Shown: piece by piece, positions 6,284-6,571 of the stretch
How positions within the stretch are numbered: position 1 is the first letter of the stretch
How the letters are laid out: every line of letters begins with the position of its first letter
NCBI GenBank assembly: GCA_944388615.1
Contig: CALXJL010000077.1
Location: forward strand, 1 to 6,571
Direction of reading: 5' to 3'
Origin: an uncultured Clostridia bacterium
Lineage (GTDB): Bacteria; Bacillota; Clostridia; TANB77; CAG-508
DNA: 6,571 nucleotides
Notes under the pieces: generated by a model
Seen by the model: the letters and a program-made list of their open reading frames with translations, nothing else
Told to the model about the DNA's origin: nothing
The model's database searches: none
Position numbers and translations under genes: made by a program

Positions 6284-6571
6284 TTAAATTAAACTTTCAA
6301 TTGCTGATAATATTAAATCAATTGCAAGAACAAATGCATAAGAGAATAAAGAACTTCTGACTAATTTTTTACCTATTCTAATTTTTTCTTCATCACCAAA
6401 GCTAAATTTTTTCATGAATAAGCCACAACAAACAGCAATTGCAGCAGCAGGAGTGGCTAATTTTAAAATCCAATCTTCTATTTTTTCAAAAGCTTTATTT
6501 AATGTAGTAACTAATTTTGGATCTGCGGCTAAAGAATCTGGAGATAATAGAAAAATAAAAAATAAAATAAA
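6284..6571 (-). CDS. Small secreted/membrane protein, VirB2/TrbC pilin-like (N-terminus outside window)
   Basis: The minus-strand frame is open from the window edge to a TAA (6286-6284), giving the last 95 residues of a small protein. It opens in a hydrophobic stretch, FILFFIFLLSPDSLAADPKL, that looks like the core and cleavage region of a signal peptide, with likely processing after SLA. An amphipathic linker follows (KAFEKIEDW). Then come one membrane helix rich in Ala and Cys (ILKLATPAAAIAVCCGLFM, about 35-53), a charged loop (KKFSFGDEEKIRIGKK) and a second helix (about 73-94) to the C-terminus. Signal peptide, two helices and a short basic loop is the VirB2/TrbC architecture, the pilin or channel subunit of type IV secretion. 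Position just before a VirB6-like and a PrgI-like gene fits conjugation modules of Gram-positives. Only the first few residues and the start codon are missing. Confidence 0.7.
   Translation of the reverse strand, partial: FILFFIFLLSPDSLAADPKLVTTLNKAFEKIEDWILKLATPAAAIAVCCGLFMKKFSFGDEEKIRIGKKLVRSSLFSYAFVLAIDLILSAIESLI

Noticed and set aside
1..6571. tRNA, rRNA, CRISPR array, transposase or attachment site
   Set aside because: No cloverleaf, rRNA motif, spaced direct-repeat series, DDE/integrase protein or flanking repeats were seen anywhere in the window.

Overview
The window is very AT-rich (under about 30% GC by eye) and strongly favours A/T-ending codons. It carries a Firmicutes-style GyrA and a DnaD-domain plus DnaC/DnaI-type helicase-loader gene pair. 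Together these point to a low-GC member of the Firmicutes, most likely a Clostridia-class bacterium. The exact lineage cannot be read from the sequence alone.

Layout, left to right. Positions 1-315 (+) hold the C-terminal end of an unrecognised, lysine/glutamate-rich, probably helical protein; it is not GyrB. Positions 316-423 hold a well-formed sigma-A promoter (TTGCAT-17-TATAAT) embedded in a symmetric array of 9-bp repeats. Positions 424-2874 (+) are a complete gyrA, with catalytic Tyr125, an intact GyrA box and six pinwheel-blade motifs. A bidirectional terminator at 2894-2930 separates gyrA from a convergent minus-strand operon. That operon, read right to left, is a DnaD-domain protein (4958-3981) followed after 20 bp by a DnaC/DnaI-type AAA+ helicase loader (3960-2949). 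The loader gene has one extra base inside its Walker A motif. Its promoter is an extended -10 element at 4994-5022.

Further right, and also on the minus strand, is a tight operon of membrane proteins that enters from beyond the window. Its order is a VirB2/TrbC-pilin-like protein (6571-6284, N-terminus missing), a TrbL/VirB6-like polytopic membrane protein (6265-5396, TTG start) and a small two-helix protein of PrgI/VirB3-like shape (5388-5098). A hairpin terminator follows at 5031-5077. The gene order matches the membrane-channel part of Gram-positive type IV secretion/conjugation modules, but no VirB4-type ATPase follows the PrgI-like gene here.

How the genes relate: gyrA supplies negative supercoiling. 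The DnaD-like and DnaC-like proteins would load the replicative helicase at origins or restarted forks. The three-gene membrane operon is the least ordinary part: a reduced T4SS-like set beside core replication genes, with its own terminator. The main points for a second look are the Walker A frameshift, the T4SS-like operon without an adjacent ATPase, and the symmetric repeat array on the gyrA promoter.
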